This document shows positions 51,908 to 60,779 of a stretch of 64,000 nucleotides of DNA, piece after piece. Positions within the stretch are counted from its first letter, which is position 1, and every line of letters starts with the position of its first letter. A program made the position numbers and the translations under genes. Source of the stretch: RYN-122 sp963761655 (lineage in GTDB: Bacteria > Actinomycetota > Actinomycetes > Mycobacteriales > SCTD01); assembly GCA_963761655.1 (NCBI GenBank), contig CAVXHI010000004.1, positions 62,001 through 126,000 of the forward strand, read 5' to 3'. A model generated the notes under the pieces. That model was not told the origin of the DNA, did not search any database, and saw nothing but the letters and a program-made list of their open reading frames with translations.

Positions 51908-52363
51908 CTAGCGGGGGGCGTCCTCGATGACGCGGACGTCGCCGTCGCCGTCGGTCTCGACCTCGAGGCGCTCGCGCTTCAGGTCGGCCTGCACGCGGTG
52001 CTCCTCGTAGACGGTGTGCTTTCGCAGCACCACGCGCTCGCGGACGACGAGGCGCTTCTCGACGACGATCTGCTCCTCGAAGACCGGGATCGACAGGCTG
52101 CCGTCCTCGAGGGTGATGACCTCGCCGCTGTCGGCCTCCAGGGCGCCGACGCGCTCGAGGTCGGCGTGCTCGACCCCGCGCGGCACGACCTGCTCGACGC
52201 GCTCGACGTCGACCTCCTTGCGGGCCCGGACGCTGCCGGTGCGCTCGGTCTCGGTGCCCGTGACCAGCCGCTCCTCCGCCAGCGTCAGGTCGATCGCCTG
52301 CGTCTTCTCGTCGCGGGTGTCGCGGGCGGCGACGGTGTCGCGGGCGTCGCGGGGGGTGGTCAT
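51908..52363 (-). CDS. DUF2382 (YsnF/AvaK) stress-associated domain protein
   Basis: 151 residues, highly charged. The DUF2382 core shows repeated pattern LTLAEERLVTGTE, RARKEVDVERVEQ and VFEEQIVVEKRLVVRERVVLRK. Family members are linked to general stress; activity unknown. ATG overlaps the stop of the upstream membrane-protein gene (ATGA). Confidence 0.88.
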   Translation of the reverse strand: MTTPRDARDTVAARDTRDEKTQAIDLTLAEERLVTGTETERTGSVRARKEVDVERVEQVVPRGVEHADLERVGALEADSGEVITLEDGSLSIPVFEEQIVVEKRLVVRERVVLRKHTVYEEHRVQADLKRERLEVETDGDGDVRVIEDAPR

Positions 52364-53032
52364 CGGTCGGTCTCCGTCGGGTAGGGGGCGAGCCCGCCGG
52401 CGCGGGTGTTGAGCAGGACGTCGTCGACGCGGCGGTGGTAGCGCGCGCCGAGGTGACCGCCGAAGGTCGAGGCGCCGAGCGCCACGATCAGGCCGGTGAC
52501 GGCGCTGGCCAGCGCGGCGACGGTGAGGGTGTCGCGGTCGAGCCAGCGCGGGACCTCGAGGTCGCGCACCGAGTCCGACGACGCCGCCGCGGCGGCGAGG
52601 GCGGCGGTCAGCAGGACGAACAGGATCCCGGTGAGCAGGCCGTTGCGCTTGCCCTCGTAGCGGGCGACGCGGCCGGCGACGTAGCCGCCGAACAGCAGCG
52701 ACAGCCCGAGCACGACCAGGCCCGCCACGAGCCCGGCGACCGACAGCTCGTCGCGGCCGGTGCCCTGCGCGTAGCCGATCCGGCCGACCGCGCCCACGAG
52801 CGAGGACAGCACGGCCAGGCTGCCGATCGCCGCGACGGTCCCCGCGAGGACCGCTACCGGGTCGACGCCGCCGAAGCGCGAGCGCGCCTCGACCCGCGGC
52901 AGCTCGGTGGCGCACGCGGTCGACCCGCACCCCCTGGCCGTGGACGACGACGGACTCGACGGGGCGCTCGGCCGTCCCCGTGGTCGTGCTGGTCGTGCTG
53001 TTCACGTCTGCGTGCTCGTGTGCGCGCGCCAT
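52360..53032 (-). pseudogene. frameshifted four-helix membrane protein
   Basis: ATG at 53032 starts a polar N-terminus (MARAHEHADVNSTTSTT) ending VVVHGQGVRVDRVR. Near 52909-52918 the frame shifts: the next frame reads ATELPRVEARSRFGG and runs into four hydrophobic helices (AVLAGTVAAIGSLAVLSSLVGAV, LVLGLSLLFGGYVAGRVA and others). The helices resemble the TIGR04086/YrzE-like stress membrane proteins, seen as glycine-rich pairs. A start at 52812 would give only the last three helices. Sits with DUF2382, suggesting a stress role. Confidence 0.65.
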
Positions 53033-53109
53033 GGCTGCACTCCTCTGCTGTCGGCTGCGGACCGGGGCACCCGGGCGGGGGCGACGCAGTCGTGACGGCG
53101 AGGTGACAG

Positions 53110-54630
53110 TCAGTGCTGAGCCGGTGCCGACCCCGTCTCGCCGTACCATCGGGCGAGCTTCCCGGCCCGCCCGACCGCCCGCAGCCGCTCCTCGGTGGCC
53201 TGCCGGACCGGCGCCGTCGCGACGACCAGCAGCGAGTCGCCGGAGGCCAGCTGGGTCCCCCGCTCGGGCACGAGCGACGAGCCGCCGCGCACGACCAGCG
53301 TCAGCTGCGCCCCGGGCGGCAGCCGCAGCTCGTCGACGTACACGCCGTGCAGCCGGCTGCCGACGGGGACGGTGAGCTGCAGCAGGTCCGCGCCCATCTC
53401 CTCGAGCGGCGCCGTCTCGACCTCGAGGTCGCTCGCCTGCCCCCGCTCGACGACCCGCAGCAGCCGGCCGACCAGCGGCAGCGTCGGCGCCTGCACGAGC
53501 GTGTAGACGACGACGAGGACGAACACGACGTCGACGACCCGGGTCGCGCCCGGGACCCCGGCGGTGACCGGGATGGTCGCGAGCACGATGGGGACAGCCC
53601 CGCGCAGGCCCGCCCACGACAGGAACACCTGCTCGCGCAGCGGCAGCCGACTGCTCGACCAGGCGAACGGCAGCGCCGACAGCGCGACCGCGAGCGGCCG
53701 GGCGAGCACGGTCGAGACCGCGCCCAGCAGCAGCGCCGCCCCCAGCGCGCCGGGCAGCCGCGACGGCGACGCGAGCAGCCCCAGCAGCACGAACAGCCCG
53801 ACCTCCGACAGCAGGGCGAGCGACCCGGCGAAGCCGAGCACGGCCCGCCGGTGCGGCAGCGGGCCGTTCGCGAAGGCGAGCCCGGCGAGGTAGACCGCGA
53901 GGAAGCCGCTGGCGTGCACGGCGTTCGCGAGGCTGAACGCGAGCAGCACCAGCCCGACCGTCGCCAGCGGGTACAGGCCGGCGCTCGGCAGCGCGGCGCG
54001 GGACAGCAGCACCCGGCCGAGCCGCCCGACGACGACGCCGACGACCGCCCCGACGGCCAGCTCGAAGGCGATCTCGCCGAGCAGGTGCAGCGGCCCGGTC
54101 TCGCCCCACGCGTCCGACGACGCCAGCACGACGACGACGACGGACGGCGCGTCGTTGAGCCCGGACTCGGCCTCGAGGACGCTCCGCAGGCGTGGCGCGA
54201 GCGGCAGACGCCGCAGGACGCTGAACACGGCTGCCGCGTCCGTGCTGGCGAGCACCCCGCCGAGGATGACCGCCGTGCGCCAGTCGAGGTCGAGCAGGAC
54301 GTGCGCCGCCCCCGCGACGACGCCGACGCTCAGCCCGACCCCGAGCGTGCCGAGGACCGCGGCGTAGGGCAGCGCCGGCCGGACGACGTCCCAGCGCGTG
54401 GTGAGACCTCCCTCGGCGAGGATGACCGCGAGGGCCACCAGCCCGAGGTCGGCCGTGAGGCGGTAGTCGGAGAACTCGACGCCGAGCCCGGCCTCGCCGA
54501 CGACGAGGCCGAGCCCGAGGTAGACCAGCAGGGCCGGCAGGCCGGTGCGGTCGGCCAGCCGGACGGCGAGGACCGCCACCAGCAGGACGCCGAAGGACAG
54601 CAGCAGGACCAGGTTGAGGTGCTCGTCCAC
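53110..54630 (-). CDS. K+/H+ antiporter of the CPA1 type (CvrA/NhaP2-like)
   Basis: 506 residues. Twelve to thirteen helices of the Na_H_exchanger fold with the ion-site pattern SDAWGE and LASTDAAAVFSVLRR and ESGLNDAPSVV (Asp in ND). A cytosolic TrkA_C domain occupies about 400-485 (GSRLHGVYVDELRLPPGAQLTLVVRGG), a usual gate for K+/H+ exchange. GTG start with GGAGGAG five bases upstream. Confidence 0.9.
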   Translation of the reverse strand: MDEHLNLVLLLSFGVLLVAVLAVRLADRTGLPALLVYLGLGLVVGEAGLGVEFSDYRLTADLGLVALAVILAEGGLTTRWDVVRPALPYAAVLGTLGVGLSVGVVAGAAHVLLDLDWRTAVILGGVLASTDAAAVFSVLRRLPLAPRLRSVLEAESGLNDAPSVVVVVLASSDAWGETGPLHLLGEIAFELAVGAVVGVVVGRLGRVLLSRAALPSAGLYPLATVGLVLLAFSLANAVHASGFLAVYLAGLAFANGPLPHRRAVLGFAGSLALLSEVGLFVLLGLLASPSRLPGALGAALLLGAVSTVLARPLAVALSALPFAWSSSRLPLREQVFLSWAGLRGAVPIVLATIPVTAGVPGATRVVDVVFVLVVVYTLVQAPTLPLVGRLLRVVERGQASDLEVETAPLEEMGADLLQLTVPVGSRLHGVYVDELRLPPGAQLTLVVRGGSSLVPERGTQLASGDSLLVVATAPVRQATEERLRAVGRAGKLARWYGETGSAPAQH

Positions 54631-54643
54631 GGGCTGCTCCTCC

Positions 54644-56956
54644 CTAGACCACGGCGCCGGAGTCCCGCAGCCTCGCAGCCCCCGGCGCCGACCGTCGGAC
54701 GACCCGCTTCGCGGCGGGAGGCGTGCCGCCCCAGCGGGACTCGAGCAGCAGCAGGAGCGGGGTCGCTGTGAAGGCCGACGACCACGTCCCGACGAGCAGG
54801 CCCACGAGCAGGGCGAGCGCGAAGTCGCTGAGCGAGTCGCCGCCGAGGACCGTGAGGCTGGCCAGGATGAACATCGCGCCGAGCCCGGTGTTCACGGTCC
54901 GGGGGGCGGTCTGCAGGACGGCGTCGTCGCAGACCCGCTCCAGCGGCCGGGTCCGCTCCTTCGTCCAGACCTCCCGGACCCGGTCGAGCGTGACGATCGA
55001 GTCGTTGACCGACACGCCGACGATGGTCAGCGCCGCGGCGAGGAACACCCCGTCGACCGGCCGGCCCAGCCAGGCGAACAGCCCGACGACGATGAGCACG
55101 TCGTGCAGCATCGCGAGCACCGCGCCGGCGCCGAAGGTCCAGCGGAACCGGACCGCGAGGTAGACCAGCTGCGCGGCGAGCGCGAGGCCCAGGGCGATCA
55201 GGGCCTTGGTGCGCAGCTCGTCGCCGAGGGTCGGGCCGACGAGCTCGTCGCGCTGCAGGACCACCTCCCCGCCGACCGAGGCGACGGCCGCGCGCACGCG
55301 GCCCTCCTCGGCGTTGCTCAGGCCGGCGGTCCGGACGGTGATGTCGTCGTCGCCGGAGGTCTGCACGACCGCGCGGGGGAAGCCGGCGTCGGCCACCGCC
55401 TCGCGGGCGGCGTCGGCGGTGACGGTCTGGCTGGTCGAGTACTCGACGAGCCGGCCACCGGTGAACTCGACGCCGAGGTCCAGGCCGCGGACGGCGATGC
55501 CCGACGTCGCGACGACGACGGCGACGGCGCTGACGGCCAGCCAGCGGTCCCGGTGGCGCATGAGGTGCGGGTCGCGGCGCAGCAGCCAGGTGCGGACCCG
55601 GCCGGGCGTCGCGAACCCGGTGACCGCGGGCCGGCGCTTCACCGCGCGCAGCCCGACGACGACGTCGGTGAGGGCCCGGCAGACGACCAGGGCCGACACC
55701 ATCGACGCGAGCACGCCGATGACGAGCGTCACGCCGAAGCCCCGGACGGGGCCGCTGGCGAACAGGAACAGCAGGCCGGCGGCGAGCAGCGTGGTGATGT
55801 TGCTGTCGGCGATCGCCGACCAGGCGCGGGCGTAGCCCTCGCGCAGGGCGCCGACGACGCCCCGCGGGTGCCCCTCGGCCTGCTCCTCGCGGGCCCGCTC
55901 GAACACCAGGACGTTCGCGTCGATGGCGAGGCCGGCCGACAGGAGCAGTCCGGCGAGGCCCGGCAGGGTCAGGGTCGCGCCGAGGGCCACGAGCGCTCCG
56001 TAGGAGATCAGGCCGTAGGCGGCCAGGCCGACGGCGGCGAGCAGCCCGACGAGCCGGTAGACGACGACGAGGAACAGCGCGGTCAGGCTCAGCCCGACGA
56101 CGGCCGCCCGGGCGCTGGCGTCCACGGCCTCGGCGCCGAGGGTCGGTCCGACGACCCGCTGCTCGACGACCTCGACCGGCAGGGGCAGCGCGCCGCCCTG
56201 CACGAGCGCCGCGAGGTCCTCCGCCTGCTCGCGGGTGAAGTCGCCGGTGATCTGCGTGCCGCCGGACAGCCCGACCCGGCAGCCGACCGACGGGTCGACC
56301 TGCGGCGAGCTCACGACGGCGCCGTCCAGGACGATCGCCACGCGGCGGGCGGCGTCGCCGGGCGAGGCGCAGGCGGCGGCGCCGGTGAGGGTCTCCCAGG
56401 AGCGGTCGCCGTCGCCCCGGAAGGCGAGGTCGACGGTCCAGGCGGCCCCGGGCGGCGGGGCGAGCGAGGCGGTGGCCCCGCCGACGCCCTCACCCGTGAG
56501 GGCGACCGGTCCGAGGCGCAAGGGCCGGCCGTCCTCGTCGGGCAGGACGAGCTCGCGGCGGGTGTCGACGGTGGCGGTCGCCGACAGGGGCGTGCCGGGC
56601 TCGGCCTCGGCGAGGACGGGGTGGAACGTGAGCTGGGCGGTGCGGCCGACGACCTCGGCGGCCGCGGCCGGGTCCTGCAGGCCGGGCAGCTCGACGATGA
56701 TCCGGCGCTCCCCGCTGCGGGCGAGCACGGGCTCGGCGACCCCGAGGGCGTCGACCCGGCGGCGGAGCACCTCGACCGCGCGGTCAGTGCTCTCGGCGTC
56801 GGCGGTGAGGGTGGGGCTGTCCCGGGTCTCGAGGACGATCTGGGTGCCGCCGCGCAGGTCGAGCCCCAGGCGGGGCGCCTGGGTGAGGGCGGCGTAGGCG
56901 GACAGGACGACGACGGCGAGCGCGAGCAGCGCGCGCCACAGGGCGGGACGGGACAT
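54644..56956 (-). CDS. secDF: fused protein-export subunit SecDF
   Basis: 770 residues. SecD part: first helix, LGLDLRGGTQIVLE (D1 motif), P1 domain, then helices with AGLAIDANVLVFERAREE (D4 motif). SecF part from about 490: GLDLGVEFTGGRLVEY and GVSVNDSIVTLDRVREVW. Twelve helices in total. It uses proton-motive force to pull proteins exported by SecYEG. In most actinobacteria secD and secF are separate genes; a single chain is less usual there. Confidence 0.95.
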   Translation of the reverse strand: MSRPALWRALLALAVVVLSAYAALTQAPRLGLDLRGGTQIVLETRDSPTLTADAESTDRAVEVLRRRVDALGVAEPVLARSGERRIIVELPGLQDPAAAAEVVGRTAQLTFHPVLAEAEPGTPLSATATVDTRRELVLPDEDGRPLRLGPVALTGEGVGGATASLAPPPGAAWTVDLAFRGDGDRSWETLTGAAACASPGDAARRVAIVLDGAVVSSPQVDPSVGCRVGLSGGTQITGDFTREQAEDLAALVQGGALPLPVEVVEQRVVGPTLGAEAVDASARAAVVGLSLTALFLVVVYRLVGLLAAVGLAAYGLISYGALVALGATLTLPGLAGLLLSAGLAIDANVLVFERAREEQAEGHPRGVVGALREGYARAWSAIADSNITTLLAAGLLFLFASGPVRGFGVTLVIGVLASMVSALVVCRALTDVVVGLRAVKRRPAVTGFATPGRVRTWLLRRDPHLMRHRDRWLAVSAVAVVVATSGIAVRGLDLGVEFTGGRLVEYSTSQTVTADAAREAVADAGFPRAVVQTSGDDDITVRTAGLSNAEEGRVRAAVASVGGEVVLQRDELVGPTLGDELRTKALIALGLALAAQLVYLAVRFRWTFGAGAVLAMLHDVLIVVGLFAWLGRPVDGVFLAAALTIVGVSVNDSIVTLDRVREVWTKERTRPLERVCDDAVLQTAPRTVNTGLGAMFILASLTVLGGDSLSDFALALLVGLLVGTWSSAFTATPLLLLLESRWGGTPPAAKRVVRRSAPGAARLRDSGAVV

Positions 56957-56980
56957 GCGGGGTCTCCGGCAGGGAGGGGT

Positions 56981-57002
56981 GCCGCGCGCAAGGGTGCGCG
57001 GC
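56981..57002. terminator. weak hairpin after the secreted-protein gene
   Basis: GCCGCGC pairs with GCGCGGC around eight bases, between the stop at 57013 and secDF. Confidence 0.4.
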
Positions 57003-57012
57003 GGTCAGGGCG

Positions 57013-57516
57013 TCAGGCGCTGACCGCTGCCGGAGGGGAGCGGCCGGTGGGACCGGCCGGGAGCGAGGAGGGGCGGACCGCGGGCGGCGGCCGGGGGGCG
57101 GGCAGGAGCAGGAGCGGCGCCGCGAGGACGGGCACGGCGGGCAGGACGGCGGCCCCGTCGGTGCCCCCGCCGGGAGCGCCCGGTCCGGCGGACGCGGCGG
57201 ACAGGACGACGCCGGCGCGCAGCGCGGCCGCGGACGCCGAGGCGGCCCGGGAGGCGGCGCGCACCCGGGCGGGACGCGCGCCGACGGAGGCCCGGGCGCT
57301 GCCGACGGCCGCCGGACCTGAGACGACCGACCCGGCCACCGACCCCGACACGGGCCCCGACACCACCGACGCCGCACCCGCGGCGACCTGGCCTGCGGCG
57401 GGGCCGGTCCCGGGCAGCAGCAGCGCGCCGAGCAGCGCCGCGAGCAGCGACAGGGCCGCGAGCGGCCGGGCGGCGAGGGGACGGAGCGCGGCGGCGCGCC
57501 CGCGGGACGGCGTCAG
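57013..57516 (-). CDS. secreted Ala/Val/Ser/Gly-rich protein, possible CTG start
   Basis: 167 residues if started at CTG 57516, whose TGA overlap with prfC (CTGA) mimics the GTGA overlaps elsewhere. No ATG, GTG or TTG lies close in frame. A signal-like segment (LAALSLLAALLGALLLPGT) is followed by a low-complexity VSGPVSGSVAGS-type region and a Pro-rich tail with another hydrophobic patch. Third-position GC is high, supporting coding. No family is recognised and a spurious ORF cannot be excluded. Confidence 0.45.
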   Translation of the reverse strand: MTPSRGRAAALRPLAARPLAALSLLAALLGALLLPGTGPAAGQVAAGAASVVSGPVSGSVAGSVVSGPAAVGSARASVGARPARVRAASRAASASAAALRAGVVLSAASAGPGAPGGGTDGAAVLPAVPVLAAPLLLLPAPRPPPAVRPSSLPAGPTGRSPPAAVSA

Positions 57517-59132
57517 CGGGCGGCGTCCGCGGCGGCGACGAGCGGCTCGAGGACGGCGTCGGGGAGGTCGCGCTGCACCCGGGACAGCCGCCACGGGTCG
57601 GCGAACAGGGCGAGCCACGCCCCGTCGCCGCGCAGCAGGCACTCGACGCCGGACTGCGGGTCGAGCTGCGCGACCCACTCGCGGGTGGTGCGGCGGGCCA
57701 GCTGGTACGGCAGCCGGTCGAGGGTCACGGGGGCGCTGAACTCGCCGGCCATCCGGGCCTCGGCGACCTCGAACTGCATCGGCCCGACGGCGGCCAGCAC
57801 GGGCGCCTGGTCACCGCGCAGGTCGCTGCGGAGCACCTGCACGACGCCCTCCTGCTCGAGCTGCTCGACGCCCCGCCGGAACTGCTTGTACTTGCTGGAG
57901 TCCTTGGCGCGGCAGACCGCGAAGTGCTCGGGGGCGAAGCTCGGGATCGGCGGGAAGACGACCTTCTGCTCGACGTAGAGGCTGTCGCCGACCCGCAGGG
58001 CGTTGGCGTTGACCAGCCCGACGACGTCGCCGGGGTAGGCGAGGTCCACCGTCTCGCGGTCGCGGCCGAACACCTGCTGGGCGTACTTGGTGGCGAACGG
58101 CTTGCCGGTGGCGGCGTGGGTGACGACGCTCCCCCGCTCGAACACCCCCGAGCAGACCCGCATGTAGGCGAGGCGGTCGCGGTGGTTGCTGTCCATGCCG
58201 GCCTGCACCTTGAACACGAACGCGCTGAACGGGGCGTCGACCTTGCGCGCCACCCCCTCGGCGTCCTCGCGCGCACCGGCCGGCGGGGCGAGCTCGAGCA
58301 GGACGTCGAGCAGCTGCCGGACGCCGAAGTTGAGCACGGCCGAGCCGAACAGGACCGGGGTGGTCTCGTGGGCGAGGAAACGCTCCTGGTCGTGGACCTG
58401 ACCCATCGCCTCGAGCAGCTCGGACTCCTCGACCGCCTGCACCCAGGGGTCGCCCTCCTGCGCGAGCGCGTCGTCGGCGGACAGGAACGTCTCGGGCGCG
58501 ACCGTGGCGCCGCCCGCGGTGCGGGTGAAGCGCACGAAGCCGCCCGTCCGGCGGTCGAGCACGCCCTTGAACTCGCCCGCGATGCCGACGGGCCAGGTGA
58601 GCGGCGTGGGCTCGAGGCCGGTGCGGTCACGCACCTCGTCCATCAGCTGCAGGGCCTCCAGGCCAGGACGGTCCCACTTGTTGACGACCGTGATGACCGG
58701 GATCCCGCGGTGGCGGCACACCTCGAACAGCTTCAGGGTCTGCGGCTCCATGCCCTTGGCGGCGTCGACGAGCATCACGGCGCTGTCGACGGCGGACAGG
58801 ACGCGGTAGGTGTCCTCGGAGAAGTCGGCGTGGCCGGGGGTGTCGACGAGGTTGACGACGACGCCCTGGTACTCGAACTGCAGGGCGGCGCTGGAGATGG
58901 AGATGCCGCGGGCCTTCTCCATCTCCATCCAGTCCGAGACGGTGCTCTTGCGTCCCGCCTTGCCGTGGATCGCCCCGGCCTCCTGGATGACCCGGGCGTG
59001 CAGCGCCAGGGCCTCGGTGAGGGTGGACTTGCCGGCGTCGGGGTGGCTGATGACGGCGAACGTGCGCCGCCGGGCGGCCTGGACCGCGGCGTCCTCGGCG
59101 GTCGCGCCCGCCGCCTGCCCGGTGTCCGTCAC
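57513..59132 (-). CDS. prfC: peptide chain release factor 3
   Basis: 539 residues. GTPase motifs SHPDAGKST (G1), DTPGHADFSED (G3) and NKWDRPG (G4), then RF3 domains II and III (RRGVEQLEQEGVVQVL; VGPMQFEVAEARM). Recycles RF1/RF2 from the ribosome. GTG follows TAGCAT by seven bases; divergent from the LuxR regulator. Confidence 0.95.
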   Translation of the reverse strand: MTDTGQAAGATAEDAAVQAARRRTFAVISHPDAGKSTLTEALALHARVIQEAGAIHGKAGRKSTVSDWMEMEKARGISISSAALQFEYQGVVVNLVDTPGHADFSEDTYRVLSAVDSAVMLVDAAKGMEPQTLKLFEVCRHRGIPVITVVNKWDRPGLEALQLMDEVRDRTGLEPTPLTWPVGIAGEFKGVLDRRTGGFVRFTRTAGGATVAPETFLSADDALAQEGDPWVQAVEESELLEAMGQVHDQERFLAHETTPVLFGSAVLNFGVRQLLDVLLELAPPAGAREDAEGVARKVDAPFSAFVFKVQAGMDSNHRDRLAYMRVCSGVFERGSVVTHAATGKPFATKYAQQVFGRDRETVDLAYPGDVVGLVNANALRVGDSLYVEQKVVFPPIPSFAPEHFAVCRAKDSSKYKQFRRGVEQLEQEGVVQVLRSDLRGDQAPVLAAVGPMQFEVAEARMAGEFSAPVTLDRLPYQLARRTTREWVAQLDPQSGVECLLRGDGAWLALFADPWRLSRVQRDLPDAVLEPLVAAADAAR

Positions 59133-59139
59133 CGGCAGG

Positions 59140-59145
59140 ATGCTA
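59140..59145 (-). promoter_or_regulatory. -10 box of prfC
   Basis: TAGCAT on the minus strand, seven bases before the GTG. Confidence 0.45.
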
Positions 59146-59166
59146 CCGGCGCAGCCCCTCCCTCCC

Positions 59167-59172
59167 TAGGAT
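59167..59172 (+). promoter_or_regulatory. -10 box of the LuxR response regulator
   Basis: TAGGAT, six bases before the ATG. Confidence 0.5.
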
Positions 59173-59178
59173 GGACGG

Positions 59179-59871
59179 ATGACAGCAGAAGGGGTCGAGA
59201 CGGGCGCCGAGCAGGTCTTCTCCGTGCTGCTCGTCGACGACCAGCAGCTGTGGCGGCAGATCGTCGCCATGCACCTGTCGGGCGAGCCGGACCTGGAGGT
59301 CGTCGGCGAGGCCGCCGACGCGGCGTCGGCGCTCGAGGCCGCCCGGCGGCTGCAGCCCGACCTCGTCGTCCTCGACCTCGACCTCGGCGGCGACAGCGGC
59401 TCGGCCCTGCTGGAGCCGCTCCAGGCCGCCGTCCCCGGGGTGCAGGTGCTGGTGCTGTCCGGCACCGAGGAGGTGGCCGACGTCGTCGCCGCCTTCGGGG
59501 CCGGCGCGGTCGGGTACCTCCCGAAGGACCACCCGGCGGAGGAGTTCGCCGACGCGCTGCGCACCGTGGCGCACGGCCGGCCGGTGCTGCCCGAGCAGGC
59601 GGTCGGCGCGGTCATGGAGGAGTTCCGCCGGCAGGCCAACCGGGTGGCCGCGCCCGTCGCCGCCCCGGTGCTGTCCGAGCGCGAGCTCGAGGTGCTGGCG
59701 CAGCTGGGGCTCGGCAAGAGCAACCGGCAGATCGGCTCGCAGCTCTACATCAGCGAGAACACCGTGAAGAACCACGTCCGCAACATCCTGTCCAAGCTGG
59801 AGGTCAGCAGCCGCGTCGAGGCGGTCTCCCGCGCCCTCGGCACCGGCCTGCTGTCGACCCTCGAGCTCTAG
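59179..59871 (+). CDS. orphan NarL/FixJ (LuxR-type) response regulator
   Basis: 230 residues. Receiver domain (14-130) with acidic pair D20-D21, phospho-acceptor D66 (LDLDLG) and Lys in YLPKD. LuxR-type helix-turn-helix 165-225 (LSERELEVLAQLGLGKSNRQIG; NTVKNHVRNIL). No histidine kinase is adjacent, so its partner is elsewhere. Its 3' end overlaps the convergent kinase by four bases. Confidence 0.94.
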   Translation: MTAEGVETGAEQVFSVLLVDDQQLWRQIVAMHLSGEPDLEVVGEAADAASALEAARRLQPDLVVLDLDLGGDSGSALLEPLQAAVPGVQVLVLSGTEEVADVVAAFGAGAVGYLPKDHPAEEFADALRTVAHGRPVLPEQAVGAVMEEFRRQANRVAAPVAAPVLSERELEVLAQLGLGKSNRQIGSQLYISENTVKNHVRNILSKLEVSSRVEAVSRALGTGLLSTLEL

Positions 59872-60779
59872 ACCTCGTCCCGGGTCGGCGGCTGCGCCCC
59901 GGCCCTCCCGCAGGTCACGGCCGCCACCCGGGCGGCGAGGTCCAGGGCGCCGCGGAGGGCGTCGTCGGGGGCGCTGCGCAGGGCGTCCACCGACAGCAGG
60001 CCGGCGTCGTCGAGGCCGGCCAGCAGCCCGGCGCTGAACGCGTCGCCGGCGCCGACCGTGTCGACGACGTCGACCGGCACGGGCGGCACGCGCAGGACCT
60101 CCCCCCCGCCGAGCGCCAGGGCGCCGTCGCCGCCGTCCGTGACGACGACGAGGGACGGCCCGAGCGCGCGCCAGCGCCGCAGCACGTCCTCGAGCGGGAC
60201 GCCGGGCAGCAGCCAGGCGAGGTCCTCGCTGCTGACCTTGACGACGTCGGCGAGCTCGACGACCTCCTCGACCGCGGCGAGCCCGGTCTCCCGGTCCCCA
60301 CGACGGGCCAGCCGCACGTTCGGGTCGTAGGAGACGAGCAGCGTCCCCTGCAGACGCTCCAGCAGGGCGAGCAGCCGCGACGCCCCGGGCTCGAGCTCCA
60401 GCGCCATCGACCCGGTGTGCAACGCCGCGACGCCGTCCGGGACGTGGAGCTCCTCGTCGGTCCACTGCCAGTCGGCGGTGCCCTCGACCCAGAAGTCGTA
60501 GCGGGCGACGCCGGCGTCGTCGAGGGAGGCGACGGCGAGGGTGCTGGGCTCCTCGGCGTCGACGGCGAGCGACAGGTCGACGCCGGCCGCGGTCAGGTGC
60601 TCGCGGAGCAGCCCCCCGAAGACGTCGTGGGAGAGCCGGGCGAGCAGGCCCGTGGGGAGGCCGAGCCGGGCCAGTCCGACGGCGACGTTGGCCGGGCTGC
60701 CGCCCGGGTGCGAGGTCCAGCTGCGCTGCCCGGCGCTCACGAGGTCGACGACGCACTCGCCCGCGACGACGACCCTCAC
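59868..60779 (-). CDS. PfkB family carbohydrate kinase (fructokinase-like)
   Basis: 303 residues. Motif 1 GGSPANVAVGLARLG (27-40) and motif 2 DTVGAGDAFSAG with catalytic base D246. The sugar could be fructose, ribose or similar. Start GTG overlaps the stop of the GH3 lipoprotein gene (GTGA), so a glycan breakdown product may be phosphorylated, which is inference. Confidence 0.9.
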   Translation of the reverse strand: MRVVVAGECVVDLVSAGQRSWTSHPGGSPANVAVGLARLGLPTGLLARLSHDVFGGLLREHLTAAGVDLSLAVDAEEPSTLAVASLDDAGVARYDFWVEGTADWQWTDEELHVPDGVAALHTGSMALELEPGASRLLALLERLQGTLLVSYDPNVRLARRGDRETGLAAVEEVVELADVVKVSSEDLAWLLPGVPLEDVLRRWRALGPSLVVVTDGGDGALALGGGEVLRVPPVPVDVVDTVGAGDAFSAGLLAGLDDAGLLSVDALRSAPDDALRGALDLAARVAAVTCGRAGAQPPTRDEV

